Shown piece by piece: positions 16,001 through 24,735 of a DNA stretch of 58,431 bases (positions are counted from its first letter, which is position 1; every line of letters begins with the position of its first letter). Source of the DNA: Phycisphaerae bacterium (lineage in GTDB: Bacteria > Planctomycetota > Phycisphaerae > Sedimentisphaerales > Anaerobacaceae); NCBI GenBank assembly GCA_028714255.1, contig JAQTMR010000013.1, positions 1 through 58,431 on the forward strand, given 5' to 3'. The position numbers were made by a program, and so were the translations under genes. The notes under the pieces were generated by a model. That model did no database searches, was not told where the DNA came from, and was given only the letters and a program-made list of their open reading frames with translations.

Positions 16001-19000
16001 CTAAGCTTTTTTTCTGATATGCGTTTCAAATATGCTGTAGAGAGTCGGTACAAGAACCAGAGTCACCAGCGTTGATACCAGAAGTCCTCCTATAATGGTT
16101 AAGCCCAGCGGATTCCAGACTTCAGAGCTTTGTCCGCTAAGAAAAGCCATTGGAAGAAGACCGAAAATAGTAGTAATTGCCGTCATAAGAACAGGTCTTA
16201 ATCTGTTATGCCCTGCCTGCCTGACGGCTTCATCCAGCGACAGTCCACGAGCCCTGAGAATGTTGATATAATCGACGAGCACAATCGCGTTATTTACTAC
16301 GATTCCTATCAACAGCAGCATTCCGAGAAACACCACAATACTTATATGATGGCCGCCGAGAAAGATGGCTATTATAGCTCCTGTAAAGCCGAACGGGATT
16401 GAGAACAAAACCACAAACGGGTCCAGCAGTGATTCGAACTGAGATGCCATAACCATATAAACCAGACTCGCTCCCACTATTAAAGCCAATATCAGCCAGA
16501 AGAACGACTCCCTTTGCTCTTCCGTCTGGCCGGCCATATATATTTCAACGCCGGATGGAATATCCATTTTCGCAATTCCGGCTTCGATATCCGAGGCAAC
16601 ATCACCGAGTGCACGTTTATATATATTGCTCTCCACTTTAACAATTCTTCCGCGGTCCTTACGTTCAATCTTGACCGGGCCGAGTCCTATTCCTGTCTGC
16701 GCGACATTATCAACACGTATCAGCTGTCCCCCCGGCAGACGAACCGGAATTTCCTTCACATCAGTGGTGTTTATACGGTCCGATTCTCGCAGACGCACAA
16801 ATATATCATACTCATCGCCTTCAATGCGGTACTTACTTGCCTCTCTTCCGTAAAATGATGCGCGGATAGTATCGCCGACATCCGACACATTTAGCCCCAT
16901 AGTCGATGCCTTTGCTCTATCCACGTTAACCCAGAGTTCCGGCCTGCCTTTTTCCCTTGAAACACTGACATCAACCGCGCCGGGCGTATTTTTGGCTATC
17001 TCCATAATTTCAGCGGCAATTCTGTCAGTAACTTCCATGTTGTCCCCAATAATATCTACCGAAATCGGTTTACCGCTTCCCAATACCAATTTGGACATTA
17101 TGTCACTTAAGCTTATGGAATACTTTTCGATTCGCAGCGGTCCCTTAAGTTCTTCCAAACGCTTCCTGACAGCAGCACCGATTTCCTTAACAACACGTTT
17201 TCGTTCAACTTTGGGAACAAGCTTAATGGTAAAGCTGCCGATATGCGCCCCCTCGTCGCCAAACGGAGACATTCCCTCACTAACGCCGCATCGCGTAAAT
17301 ATGCTTTCTCTTTCGGTTTCCGGAACTTCCTCTCGCAGAACTTTTTCTATTGTTTCCAATACGCGCGCTGTTTCTTCCACACGAGTCCCCACCGGCAAAT
17401 ACAGGGTGCCGCTAATCATTGCGGTGTCTTCTTCCGGCATAAATTCAGTTCCAATAAACGGCAGCAAAAATATCGTAGGCAGGAAGAACAACAACGCAAT
17501 AACGACAACTCTCGTACGATGGTTTAACGCCCAGCCCAGCAAGGCCGAATACTTATCTGATATGGTATCGAATATCTCTTCTGTTTTGGTAAAGAATCTG
17601 CCGTGCCTGCGTTTCTCAAGAGAAGCCCGCATCAGCGTTGAGGACAGCATCGGTGTTAATGTAAGGGCTGAAAATAAAGATGCTACCAGAACAACGCATA
17701 TTACCACCGCAAACTGGGTAAATATAATCTTGGTAATACCCTTGATGAAAAGCACCGGGAAGAAAATGCACACCGTCGTGGCGGTTGACGCAATTATCGC
17801 CATTGCAACTTCGGATGCGCCGCAGATTGCCCCTTCCTTCGGGCGTTCTCCCTCTTCGCGGTGACGAGTAATGTTTTCCAGTATCACAATCGAGTTATCG
17901 ACAATCATACCCACGCCGATTATCATCGCAAACAAACTCATCATATTGATGGTGTAGTCGAGGAAATATATCAATATTATCGATACTATAAGTGAAAACG
18001 GAATTGTCGTGCCTATCACAATTGTCGCCCGCCATTCACGAAGAAAAACAAGCACAACTAACATCGTAAGCAATCCGCCGGTCAGTAATGTCCTCGAAAG
18101 GTCCCTAATTGTTCTTTCGATATCTTCAGACGCATCCATTACATTTACAAGTTTTATATCCGAAGGCAGACGCTTGGCCAGCTCTTCTACACGTTTGCGG
18201 ACTGCTTTTGCTACTTGTACCGTATTGGCTTCGGATTGTTTTTGAATAAAAAATATGGCGCCTTTCTGCCCGTTAATACGAACATATCGCTGGATTTCCT
18301 TAAAACCGTCCTCAACTGTACCGACGTCGGATATTTTTACGATAGAACCATTTCGCGAGGCCAGAACAATCTGCTCCATCGGTTTGACAGTTTCAAATTC
18401 TCCCGGCACCCTCACCAGGTAGTCGGTTAACCCCATCTTGATATTCCCGGCAGAGACGTCTTTGTTCTCGTTCATTACGGCACGAACCACGTCCTGCGGT
18501 GTAAGGCCGAAGCTGGCAAGCCGTTCGCGGTCAACATCAATATTAATCTGTCGCTTCAGCGGCACATTTACCGAGGCCGACCCGACGCCGGGCAGTCTTT
18601 TCAGCGGGTCGGTTATTTCATCTTCCATTATTTTCTCAAGTTTGGGATAGCTTGCCTCGGCGATAACTCCGTAAACCAATATTGGGAAGGTGGCTATATT
18701 AAATTTCACGACTCTCGGCTCATCTATTTCTTCAGGAAGCAGCATCTTCGCCTGTCCGACCGCATCGCGAACCTCATTGGCTCTCGTGTCCATATCCGTT
18801 TCCCATTCGAATGTCAGGGTAATTATGGACCTGTCTTCTTCCGAAGAAGAGGTTATATGTTTCAGCTCAGGCACAGTCGAAAGGTAACGCTCAAGCACAT
18901 CAGTTACCTTGGTTTCAACTTCTTCAGGGGCCGCTCCCTCATAAGGCGTGATAACCGAAATAGACGGAATATCCATTTCCGGCATCTGGTCAACCGGCAA

Positions 19001-19093
19001 TAGATAAAGACACATCCCTCCGACCATCAACGCGCTGATGAACGTCATAAGAGTCGTAACAGGATTTCTTACCGAAAGTTCAGGAAGAATCAT
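16001..19093 (-). CDS. RND-family efflux permease (AcrB/HAE1 type)
   Basis: A 1030-residue inner-membrane pump with 12 transmembrane segments and two large periplasmic loops, the standard layout. The N-terminus reads LPELSVRNPVTTLMTF. The proton-relay region in TM4 is GVGMIVDNSIVILEN, with one aspartate kept and the next replaced by asparagine, as in many HAE-type pumps. It overlaps the adaptor gene by 4 bases (ATGA). It should export hydrophobic or amphiphilic compounds; the substrate cannot be read from sequence. Confidence 0.95.
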   Translation of the reverse strand: MILPELSVRNPVTTLMTFISALMVGGMCLYLLPVDQMPEMDIPSISVITPYEGAAPEEVETKVTDVLERYLSTVPELKHITSSSEEDRSIITLTFEWETDMDTRANEVRDAVGQAKMLLPEEIDEPRVVKFNIATFPILVYGVIAEASYPKLEKIMEDEITDPLKRLPGVGSASVNVPLKRQINIDVDRERLASFGLTPQDVVRAVMNENKDVSAGNIKMGLTDYLVRVPGEFETVKPMEQIVLASRNGSIVKISDVGTVEDGFKEIQRYVRINGQKGAIFFIQKQSEANTVQVAKAVRKRVEELAKRLPSDIKLVNVMDASEDIERTIRDLSRTLLTGGLLTMLVVLVFLREWRATIVIGTTIPFSLIVSIILIYFLDYTINMMSLFAMIIGVGMIVDNSIVILENITRHREEGERPKEGAICGASEVAMAIIASTATTVCIFFPVLFIKGITKIIFTQFAVVICVVLVASLFSALTLTPMLSSTLMRASLEKRRHGRFFTKTEEIFDTISDKYSALLGWALNHRTRVVVIALLFFLPTIFLLPFIGTEFMPEEDTAMISGTLYLPVGTRVEETARVLETIEKVLREEVPETERESIFTRCGVSEGMSPFGDEGAHIGSFTIKLVPKVERKRVVKEIGAAVRKRLEELKGPLRIEKYSISLSDIMSKLVLGSGKPISVDIIGDNMEVTDRIAAEIMEIAKNTPGAVDVSVSREKGRPELWVNVDRAKASTMGLNVSDVGDTIRASFYGREASKYRIEGDEYDIFVRLRESDRINTTDVKEIPVRLPGGQLIRVDNVAQTGIGLGPVKIERKDRGRIVKVESNIYKRALGDVASDIEAGIAKMDIPSGVEIYMAGQTEEQRESFFWLILALIVGASLVYMVMASQFESLLDPFVVLFSIPFGFTGAIIAIFLGGHHISIVVFLGMLLLIGIVVNNAIVLVDYINILRARGLSLDEAVRQAGHNRLRPVLMTAITTIFGLLPMAFLSGQSSEVWNPLGLTIIGGLLVSTLVTLVLVPTLYSIFETHIRKKA

Positions 19094-20217
19094 TTTCCCA
19101 TCTCCTGGACAACTTCAACTATTTGACCATCTTTTAATTGTGTCTGGCCGTGAGTAATAACCATATCACCTGCCGACACCCCTTCCAAAACCTCGTGGAA
19201 TTGGCCTTGTGACAATCCGAGTTTAACCTTTCGGCGATGCGCTTGACTGTTATTGACAATAAAAACATATGTTTCTTCACCTGTTCTGATTAGCGACGAA
19301 TCTGGAATAACTACCACGTTTTCTTTCTGACTCGCGGCTATCGTCATCCTCGCAAACATCCCCGGCTTTAGTTTTCCATCTGCGTTGGGTACACGAATTT
19401 CCACTTCGCCGGTTCGGGTAATTGTATCCACTGAAACACCAACCCTGTAAACCGTCCCTTCAAATTCATCTTCCGGATAGGCATCCGTTTTGATTTGCAC
19501 CGACGTTTTTCCGGCAACCAGCTTCGGCAGATAGCGCTCACTGACTCCGCCCAAAACCTTCAACGTATCTATCTGCACAATTCTTACCAGCGGCGCGGAC
19601 GGCCCAACCATATTGCCTTCGTCAACGTACTTTTGGGAAACAATACCTGTAATCGGCGCCTCTATAGTGGCCTTATCAACATTGACTTTCGCCATATCCA
19701 GCGAGGCTTGTGCCTGGTTGAACTGCGCCGCGGCCAGGTCGGCAGCGGTTATGGCCTTATCCTTGGCCTGCTCTGTTGCTGAGCCGCCCTCGAATAATTT
19801 TACCATTCGATTTTTCTCACGCTCAGCTTCCGCAAGAGCAACCCTGCCGGCCTCAAGGGCAGCCTGGCATTCAGCCAACTGCGCCAGATAAATATCGTGA
19901 TTGATTACCGCGACAACCTCACCTTCCTTTACAACAACTCCGACATCTAGCGGTGTTCCATTGGCCAACCGCAGCTGCTGCAGTTGTCCCGATACCTCCG
20001 GAACAATCTCAACACTAATCAAAGGTTCGAAACTTCCCGTCACCGAAATTCTTTCATCCAGCGTTGCTGTGCCTACGGTTTGAGCAACAACCTTAAGGAT
20101 TACCTCCGGAGCGTCGTTTTTTGTCCCCTTATCCCGCCAAATGATAACAATAAGAAAAACTGCAGCTACAATCATAACTGCGGTAGCCTTCTTGTGATTT
20201 TCTAACCAGCGTCTCAT
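19090..20217 (-). CDS. RND efflux periplasmic adaptor (membrane-fusion protein)
   Basis: A 375-residue protein with one N-terminal membrane anchor (about residues 12-28), a lipoyl/barrel-sandwich domain split by a helical hairpin (about residues 100-165, AECQAALEAGRVALAEAEREK), a beta-barrel domain (IEAPITGIVSQKYVDEGN) and a C-terminal membrane-proximal domain. It bridges the inner-membrane pump and the TolC-like channel. It overlaps both neighbours by 4 bases. Confidence 0.95.
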   Translation of the reverse strand: MRRWLENHKKATAVMIVAAVFLIVIIWRDKGTKNDAPEVILKVVAQTVGTATLDERISVTGSFEPLISVEIVPEVSGQLQQLRLANGTPLDVGVVVKEGEVVAVINHDIYLAQLAECQAALEAGRVALAEAEREKNRMVKLFEGGSATEQAKDKAITAADLAAAQFNQAQASLDMAKVNVDKATIEAPITGIVSQKYVDEGNMVGPSAPLVRIVQIDTLKVLGGVSERYLPKLVAGKTSVQIKTDAYPEDEFEGTVYRVGVSVDTITRTGEVEIRVPNADGKLKPGMFARMTIAASQKENVVVIPDSSLIRTGEETYVFIVNNSQAHRRKVKLGLSQGQFHEVLEGVSAGDMVITHGQTQLKDGQIVEVVQEMGK

Positions 20218-21716
20218 TTAGACTCTCCTTTGTTCTGCTTATCAGTCAGCAATGGGGTAGACGAACCGGATATATCATTCTGCATCGTCACGCCCAAAAC
20301 TCCCATTGCTTTTTGCAGGTAAAGTTTGGAAACTATATGCGAATAGATAGCCTGGTAATAAAGCGATTTCGCTTTGGTCAGCGCCGACTCGGCGTCAATC
20401 ACCTCAACTTGCGTGTTTATGCCTTCCCTGTAACCAACTTGTGCAAGCCGGCTTCCTTCTTCTGCCCTGGTAAGGTTTAACTGCTGTGATTGAACGAATT
20501 CCTCCGCGTCTTCAATGCTCAACAGTCCTTTGGTTAATTCGAACAAAGTAGTCTCTTCCGCGTCAATTAAATCTATCTGGGATTGTTTGAACCGCGCCTT
20601 CTGCTGTACGATTTGGCCTTCGCGGGCGAAACCGTCGAATACAGGCAGCGTAGCCATAACCCCCGTCTGCCAGGCGCGTCCCCAATCAATCATCATGCTG
20701 TTGTGCGGGTCGGGGTTTGACCATGTATTATCATAAAAGCCGCTAATAACCGGCCAATATCGGCTTTTGGCAATCTTAAGCAATTCCTTCTGATACTTTA
20801 TATCGAACTGCCGTCCGTACAAATCGGGACGGTTGCGGTAAGCGGTTTCAACTGCCTGTTCCATAGCTATCTTCTGGGCAGCATATACCAATTCGTCCGA
20901 TGGAACAAATTCGCTGTCCTGCGAAATGCCCATAACTTTCAGCAGTTGCGCCTTCGATACGTTAATGGTATTTTTGTTTTGTATCAATTCCGCCTGGAAG
21001 TTCGACAGCTCCACCTCTGCCCGCAGAACGTCAAAATCCGAAGCGACGCCGCCGGAGCGTTTTTGCTTTACATCATCCAGATGTGCCTGCGAGGAACGCA
21101 CCGCGTCTGCGCTTATCTGGTATAAATGCTGATTAAGAAGAACATCATAATAGGAACGCTCCGCTTCGTAAATTACCTCCTGCGTCGCGGCCCGGACCGT
21201 CTGATCGGTCATCAGAGAGAATAATTTCCCTGCGTTTATCTTGGCTACTATCGAGCCGCCCGCAAAGACCGGCTGAGTAACCCGCAGGCCCGCCGAATAA
21301 TTGTCCACATCGCCGAGAGTTACCGACCCGCCTCCGACGGAAAAGGATGAAACCTTATCGAGCCGGGTGTAATCAGCAGTAAGATTTACCGAAGGCAGAA
21401 TCGCCGAATAAGACATCAGCGTGTTCCCGCGGGCAATCTCCTTTTCCTGAACGATTCTTTGCAGGGCCTTGTTATTTACAAGCGTCAGCTTCAAACAATC
21501 ATTCAGACTAAGTTGCCCGTTTATCCGTGTCTGCGACTGCTCCTTGGCCTCTCTTTGGTTCTTCCATTGGTGATAGGCGCTGTTTCTGGATAAACTCGCC
21601 TCCTGATAATACTCTTCGCTGCTCGTACAGCCGGCCAGTCCAACCAAAAACATCGCAAGCAATATAGCCGAGCCGGATTTTATTTTAGTTTTGCTAATAT
21701 ACATTCGTATTCTCAT
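20214..21716 (-). CDS. TolC-family outer-membrane efflux lipoprotein
   Basis: A 500-residue protein with a lipoprotein signal (lipobox LAGC near residue 29) and two outer-membrane-efflux repeats with long helices (for example ARGNTLMSYSAILPSVNLTADY and LYYQAIYSHIVSKLYLQKAMG). It forms the outer channel of the tripartite pump. The start ATG overlaps the tetR stop codon (ATGA). The presence of such a channel supports a Gram-negative envelope with an outer membrane. Confidence 0.93.
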   Translation of the reverse strand: MRIRMYISKTKIKSGSAILLAMFLVGLAGCTSSEEYYQEASLSRNSAYHQWKNQREAKEQSQTRINGQLSLNDCLKLTLVNNKALQRIVQEKEIARGNTLMSYSAILPSVNLTADYTRLDKVSSFSVGGGSVTLGDVDNYSAGLRVTQPVFAGGSIVAKINAGKLFSLMTDQTVRAATQEVIYEAERSYYDVLLNQHLYQISADAVRSSQAHLDDVKQKRSGGVASDFDVLRAEVELSNFQAELIQNKNTINVSKAQLLKVMGISQDSEFVPSDELVYAAQKIAMEQAVETAYRNRPDLYGRQFDIKYQKELLKIAKSRYWPVISGFYDNTWSNPDPHNSMMIDWGRAWQTGVMATLPVFDGFAREGQIVQQKARFKQSQIDLIDAEETTLFELTKGLLSIEDAEEFVQSQQLNLTRAEEGSRLAQVGYREGINTQVEVIDAESALTKAKSLYYQAIYSHIVSKLYLQKAMGVLGVTMQNDISGSSTPLLTDKQNKGESK

Positions 21717-22387
21717 TTCGTTTTCTCACCTGCGTATGCCCGAATCCCGGCTGCCGAAAATTTGACAATATGCTCAACCGTTTCAGACAAATCAAAACCG
21801 AGCAATTCTGCTCTGGCGTTTTCACCGAACATGGTCCTTACCCGTACCGCGTGTATCAACTGCCCGACGATGGAAAATACTATCAGGGCTACCTGCGCTC
21901 CATCCAGCCCGGGACACGTCCTAAGCAGCGCCTTCTCCATTGCACCCAAAGTCGGTTTAACCACCTCATTGGCAAACATATCCGCAGGCAGGCGGTTATC
22001 CAGCATCTCACGCATCATAAGCTTCAGCAATCGATTGCTCCTGCCTTTATCTACCAATGAGCCGACGAACGTCTCCGCAAAGGACCTTAGCAAATCCTCA
22101 AGGTGGGGCGGCCCCTGACTTTCAGACATTACCTTTTCGATACTCGCCAATTGGCTGTCCCGCAGCAAAAGCAGATGATGGCGCCAAACATCGGTGTATA
22201 AGTTTTCTTTTCCGCCGAAGTAATAGTTTACCGATGCGACATTGCAGCCGGCCCCTGCGGTTATGTCTCGAACGCTCGTGCCGTCAAAACCTTTTTCAGC
22301 AAAGGATTCCGCCGCCGTCTCAAGAAGACGCCCGCGGACCGCTCCGTCCGAATCGCAGTTATTACCGTTTTTATGCGTATTTTTCAT
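21713..22387 (-). CDS. TetR-family transcriptional regulator (CerR-like C-terminal domain)
   Basis: A DNA-binding repressor of about 224 residues. The helix-turn-helix lies near residues 20-60: GRLLETAAESFAEKGFDGTS, VRDITAGAGCNVASVNYYFG. The C-terminal ligand domain resembles the CerR-type domain found with efflux operons. Start chosen at 22387 because AGAGGTGG stands 6-8 bases upstream; the frame extends further but without a ribosome binding site. First gene of the efflux operon, so it very likely represses its own transcript through the two boxes upstream. Confidence 0.92.
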   Translation of the reverse strand: MKNTHKNGNNCDSDGAVRGRLLETAAESFAEKGFDGTSVRDITAGAGCNVASVNYYFGGKENLYTDVWRHHLLLLRDSQLASIEKVMSESQGPPHLEDLLRSFAETFVGSLVDKGRSNRLLKLMMREMLDNRLPADMFANEVVKPTLGAMEKALLRTCPGLDGAQVALIVFSIVGQLIHAVRVRTMFGENARAELLGFDLSETVEHIVKFSAAGIRAYAGEKTK

Positions 22388-22402
22388 ATTTACCACCTCT
22401 TT

Positions 22403-22450
22403 AAACAGTCGTTTCAAACTAAAGTATAAAACAATCGTTTGAATTGTCAA
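22403..22450 (-). promoter_or_regulatory. Promoter of the tetR-efflux operon with two TetR-like operator boxes
   Basis: On the minus strand a perfect -35 TTGACA (22445-22450), a 16-base spacer and TATACT (22423-22428). Two near-palindromic 12-base boxes sit on it: AAACGATTGTTT (22429-22440) within the spacer and AAACGACTGTTT (22403-22414) just downstream of the -10, starting 26 bases apart. Occupation of either would block RNA polymerase. The boxes differ at one position only, which supports their role as operators of the TetR protein encoded next. Confidence 0.75.
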
Positions 22451-22546
22451 GCGTTTTTCGAAGAATTTTTTCAATATCTTCCAAAAAGTTCATTTTATGG
22501 ACAAAAAACACGGTTTTTTAGCTGAAAAGGACGGCACTGCCATCAG

Positions 22547-22573
22547 TCATTGCGAGCGAAGCGAAGCAATCTC
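22547..22573. repeat. Short dispersed repeat of the GAGCGAAGCGAAGCAATC type
   Basis: The stretch CATTGCGAGCGAAGCGAAGC followed by AATCTC is a widespread short repeat of environmental bacterial genomes. A shorter relative (CATCGCGAGCGAAG) occurs at about 22954-22970. It lies in the 222-base gap between the tetR promoter and the small membrane protein gene. No function is evident. Confidence 0.6.
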
Positions 22574-22696
22574 AACCCGATTGCTGACAACTATGTGTAT
22601 TGGAATTTTGATTTGACTGGATTTAGAACAATAGTTATCATAAGGCTGTAAGAGGGATTAAAATTAAACATAAAAATCAACTTATTGAGGTGAAAA

Positions 22697-22936
22697 ATGA
22701 GTCTTGCTTATACGTTATTACTTATTGCTGCTATTGTAGTTGCGCTCGGCTGGATAGCTTACGGAATATGGTGGTATAAGATGGAGCAGGAGGAGAAAAA
22801 ACAGCCGATAGATGCGAAAAAGACTGAACACTTGAATAAGGTTAAAAGCTCGTTCGAGGAGTACGCAAAGAAAATAGGGGACTATAAATTAAAGCCATAC
22901 GATAAAAAAGACATCAATACCCACCATAAAGATTAA
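22697..22936 (+). CDS. Small single-span membrane protein, unknown function
   Basis: A 79-residue protein with a ribosome binding site (GAGGTG) 6 bases before the ATG. Residues 4-26 form one transmembrane helix (TLLLIAAIVVALGWIAYGIW), followed by a lysine/glutamate-rich cytoplasmic tail of about 50 residues. I do not recognise a family. It stands alone on the plus strand between repeat patches, and its clear start signal and membrane segment make it a believable gene. Confidence 0.6.
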   Translation: MSLAYTLLLIAAIVVALGWIAYGIWWYKMEQEEKKQPIDAKKTEHLNKVKSSFEEYAKKIGDYKLKPYDKKDINTHHKD

Positions 22937-23038
22937 ATATTAGCCGGGGAATGTCGTCATCGCGAGCGAAGATAATCACAGAGCCGCGCACGTAAGTAAG
23001 CGGTAAATTTCCCAACCCGAAAGCCTGCCGGCTTGTCC

Positions 23039-23078
23039 TGCCATAGCTTTAGCGAAGGCGTGATTTATCCGGCGGGTT
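23039..23078. repeat. Hairpin repeat with CCATAGCTTTAGCGAAGGCG core, copy 1
   Basis: Lies in the 329-base gap before the next gene. The 20-base core CCATAGCTTTAGCGAAGGCG recurs in inverted orientation at 50330-50349. Flanking CCTGCC...GGCGGG arms can pair. The gap also contains the GCGAGCGAAG motif and otherwise nothing I can identify. Confidence 0.6.
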
Positions 23079-23265
23079 ATTTCCTTTCATATCTTTTGCC
23101 ATTGTAAATTGGGAGTTCTGGGGGTAAGATTAAACGAGCAACTTTGGGAGGAAAACATCACGGAGTCAGGTATTAGTACTTCGTATTTGTTGAGCAATGG
23201 TGGTAATTTCTAATTTTTTGCTTTTTAGTTATAGGGATTTTCGGCCACAAAAGAGAGGAAATTTA

Positions 23266-24228
23266 ATGAAGAAAAAATTGATTATTTTGGTGTGTGCAAC
23301 AATTATAGCTTTACCACAACTAGGATTTCCTCAAACTGGTGTCCAGCAAGAATTCTTGAGTGGTCAAAAAACGAAATACTCCACAAAAGGCCACCCAAAA
23401 GCCAATGGTCTCAACATCAGCATTGAGTATCCAAGCAATTGGAAAAGTTCTGAAGGAGAACGACCGCATATCATTCAGAAATTCACCTCTGATGCATCAG
23501 ACGGTCTCGTGCGAATGTGTATCATCGCAATAAAGGAACAACCCTCTTTTATGAAACTTTTTTCGTCTGATGATATTTCTCAAGCAATGTTTGCTCAGGA
23601 GACACTTAATGAACTGGTTCCAGAAGGTGCGATTTTTATCAAAGGCGAGCCAACAAAGTATGAGGGACAACCAGGTGCTTGGTTAATCTATATCTCGCAG
23701 GCTGAACGTGCTGGATTAAGAGCTGAAATGTATATTCTACAGCAAATGTTTATGTATTCTGGAAAACTTATTGTGCTTGAATGTAGCGTTGGTGGACTTG
23801 TTGACTCTGCTGCAACAGTAGAACAGGAGTTTACGCGTTACCTGCCTCTTTTCCAGCTTATCGGTAACAGCATCGTCTTACATGACAAGTGGGCAGAACC
23901 AACAAATGTGGGTAACAACTCTATAATGGAAAATGTCTTGGGGGAGTATTGGTGGATAACACTAATTATCTCCATAGTTTTGACTTGGGGAGTCGGGTTA
24001 ACTCCACCATTATTAATTAGGTTTGCTTTTCTTCGACGCCCAATATCTAAGGGATGGGCTATTGGTATTGTAGTTTTATTCTGGTGTATCAACATTGTGT
24101 TTTTCACTGCGATCGGGAGTAAAAGCAAGACACACGCTGCACTTTTCTTGGTAGCGTGGGCATCGTATACAATTTTGCGGAAAGGGGTTCAAAAGCAGCA
24201 GGCTAAAAGTGAAAATCTCGTAGCGTAG
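23266..24228 (+). CDS. Secreted/membrane protein of unknown function with C-terminal membrane segments
   Basis: Start chosen at 23266, after GAGAGGAAATTTA, giving about 320 residues. A signal peptide (KKKLIILVCATIIALPQLGF) is followed by a soluble domain of about 180 residues with the pattern GLNISIEYPSNWKSSEGERP ... QPGAWLIYISQAERAG, reminiscent of PsbP/Mog1-like folds. After that come three transmembrane helices near residues 235-310. I do not recognise the family with certainty. The base composition is more AT-rich than that of neighbouring genes, and the gene is flanked by repeats, so recent acquisition is possible. Confidence 0.6.
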   Translation: MKKKLIILVCATIIALPQLGFPQTGVQQEFLSGQKTKYSTKGHPKANGLNISIEYPSNWKSSEGERPHIIQKFTSDASDGLVRMCIIAIKEQPSFMKLFSSDDISQAMFAQETLNELVPEGAIFIKGEPTKYEGQPGAWLIYISQAERAGLRAEMYILQQMFMYSGKLIVLECSVGGLVDSAATVEQEFTRYLPLFQLIGNSIVLHDKWAEPTNVGNNSIMENVLGEYWWITLIISIVLTWGVGLTPPLLIRFAFLRRPISKGWAIGIVVLFWCINIVFFTAIGSKSKTHAALFLVAWASYTILRKGVQKQQAKSENLVA

Positions 24229-24735
24229 CGCAGACCTCGGCGGAGCCGTAGGCGAAGACAGGCCCACAAGCCACGTGCTAAATCAATCAAAAGCGCAACA
24301 GACTAAGAGCAAAAATCCATTTTTTCAAAATTTTTTATCTCTCTCCATATAACTATTTGCAATTCTTTAGTCCCTGAAAATCTCATCCTTTTCACTCCAT
24401 TTGCGCATGTTCGCTCTACTAAGGAGGAGGTCTATCTATGAAACATGAAATGCCATTTAACCAATTAAAACTGTTTGTAATTCATTTCTCTGTGTCCTCT
24501 GTGCTCTCTGTGGCTAAAAATAACAGTGTTAATCAGTGTAAATCCGTGTCTAAAAAATCTCTGCGCTCTCCGCGTTCTCTGCGGTTAACGATTCAATCAA
24601 AACAACTAAATTATGCAAAACGAACCCAATTTCCAAAAAAGTCAAATGCTTATAACATTAATAATAACAATTGATTACAACGAAAAATCAACAATGGACA
24701 CTTGGTTAAAACGAACCCAAACAAAGCCAAATCTT
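24217..24735 (+). repeat. Composite repeat patch A with short ORF, ending in ~125-bp repeat copy 2
   Basis: This 505-base gap holds, in order: a GTAGCG...GGCGAAGAC motif (24220-24260); a GCGCATGTTCGCTCTACTAA leader with AAGGAGGAGG; an ATG at 24438 opening a 78-codon frame; stretches of the dispersed 'CTCTGTGTCCTCTGTGCTCTC' repeat family (24488-24600); and the ~125-bp repeat (24608-24735) ending at the stop codon of the E2 gene. The same order appears at 52120-52452. The frame's protein is simply the translated repeats, so I do not call it a gene, though its ribosome binding site is strong. Confidence 0.75.

Noticed and set aside
22388-22474. 29-residue N-terminal extension of the TetR protein
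   Set aside because: It would cover the promoter and operators; the ATG at 22387 has a good ribosome binding site and matches TetR N-termini.
24438-24674. 78-residue protein with a strong ribosome binding site
   Set aside because: Its sequence is a translation of two dispersed repeat families; kept only as part of the composite repeat.
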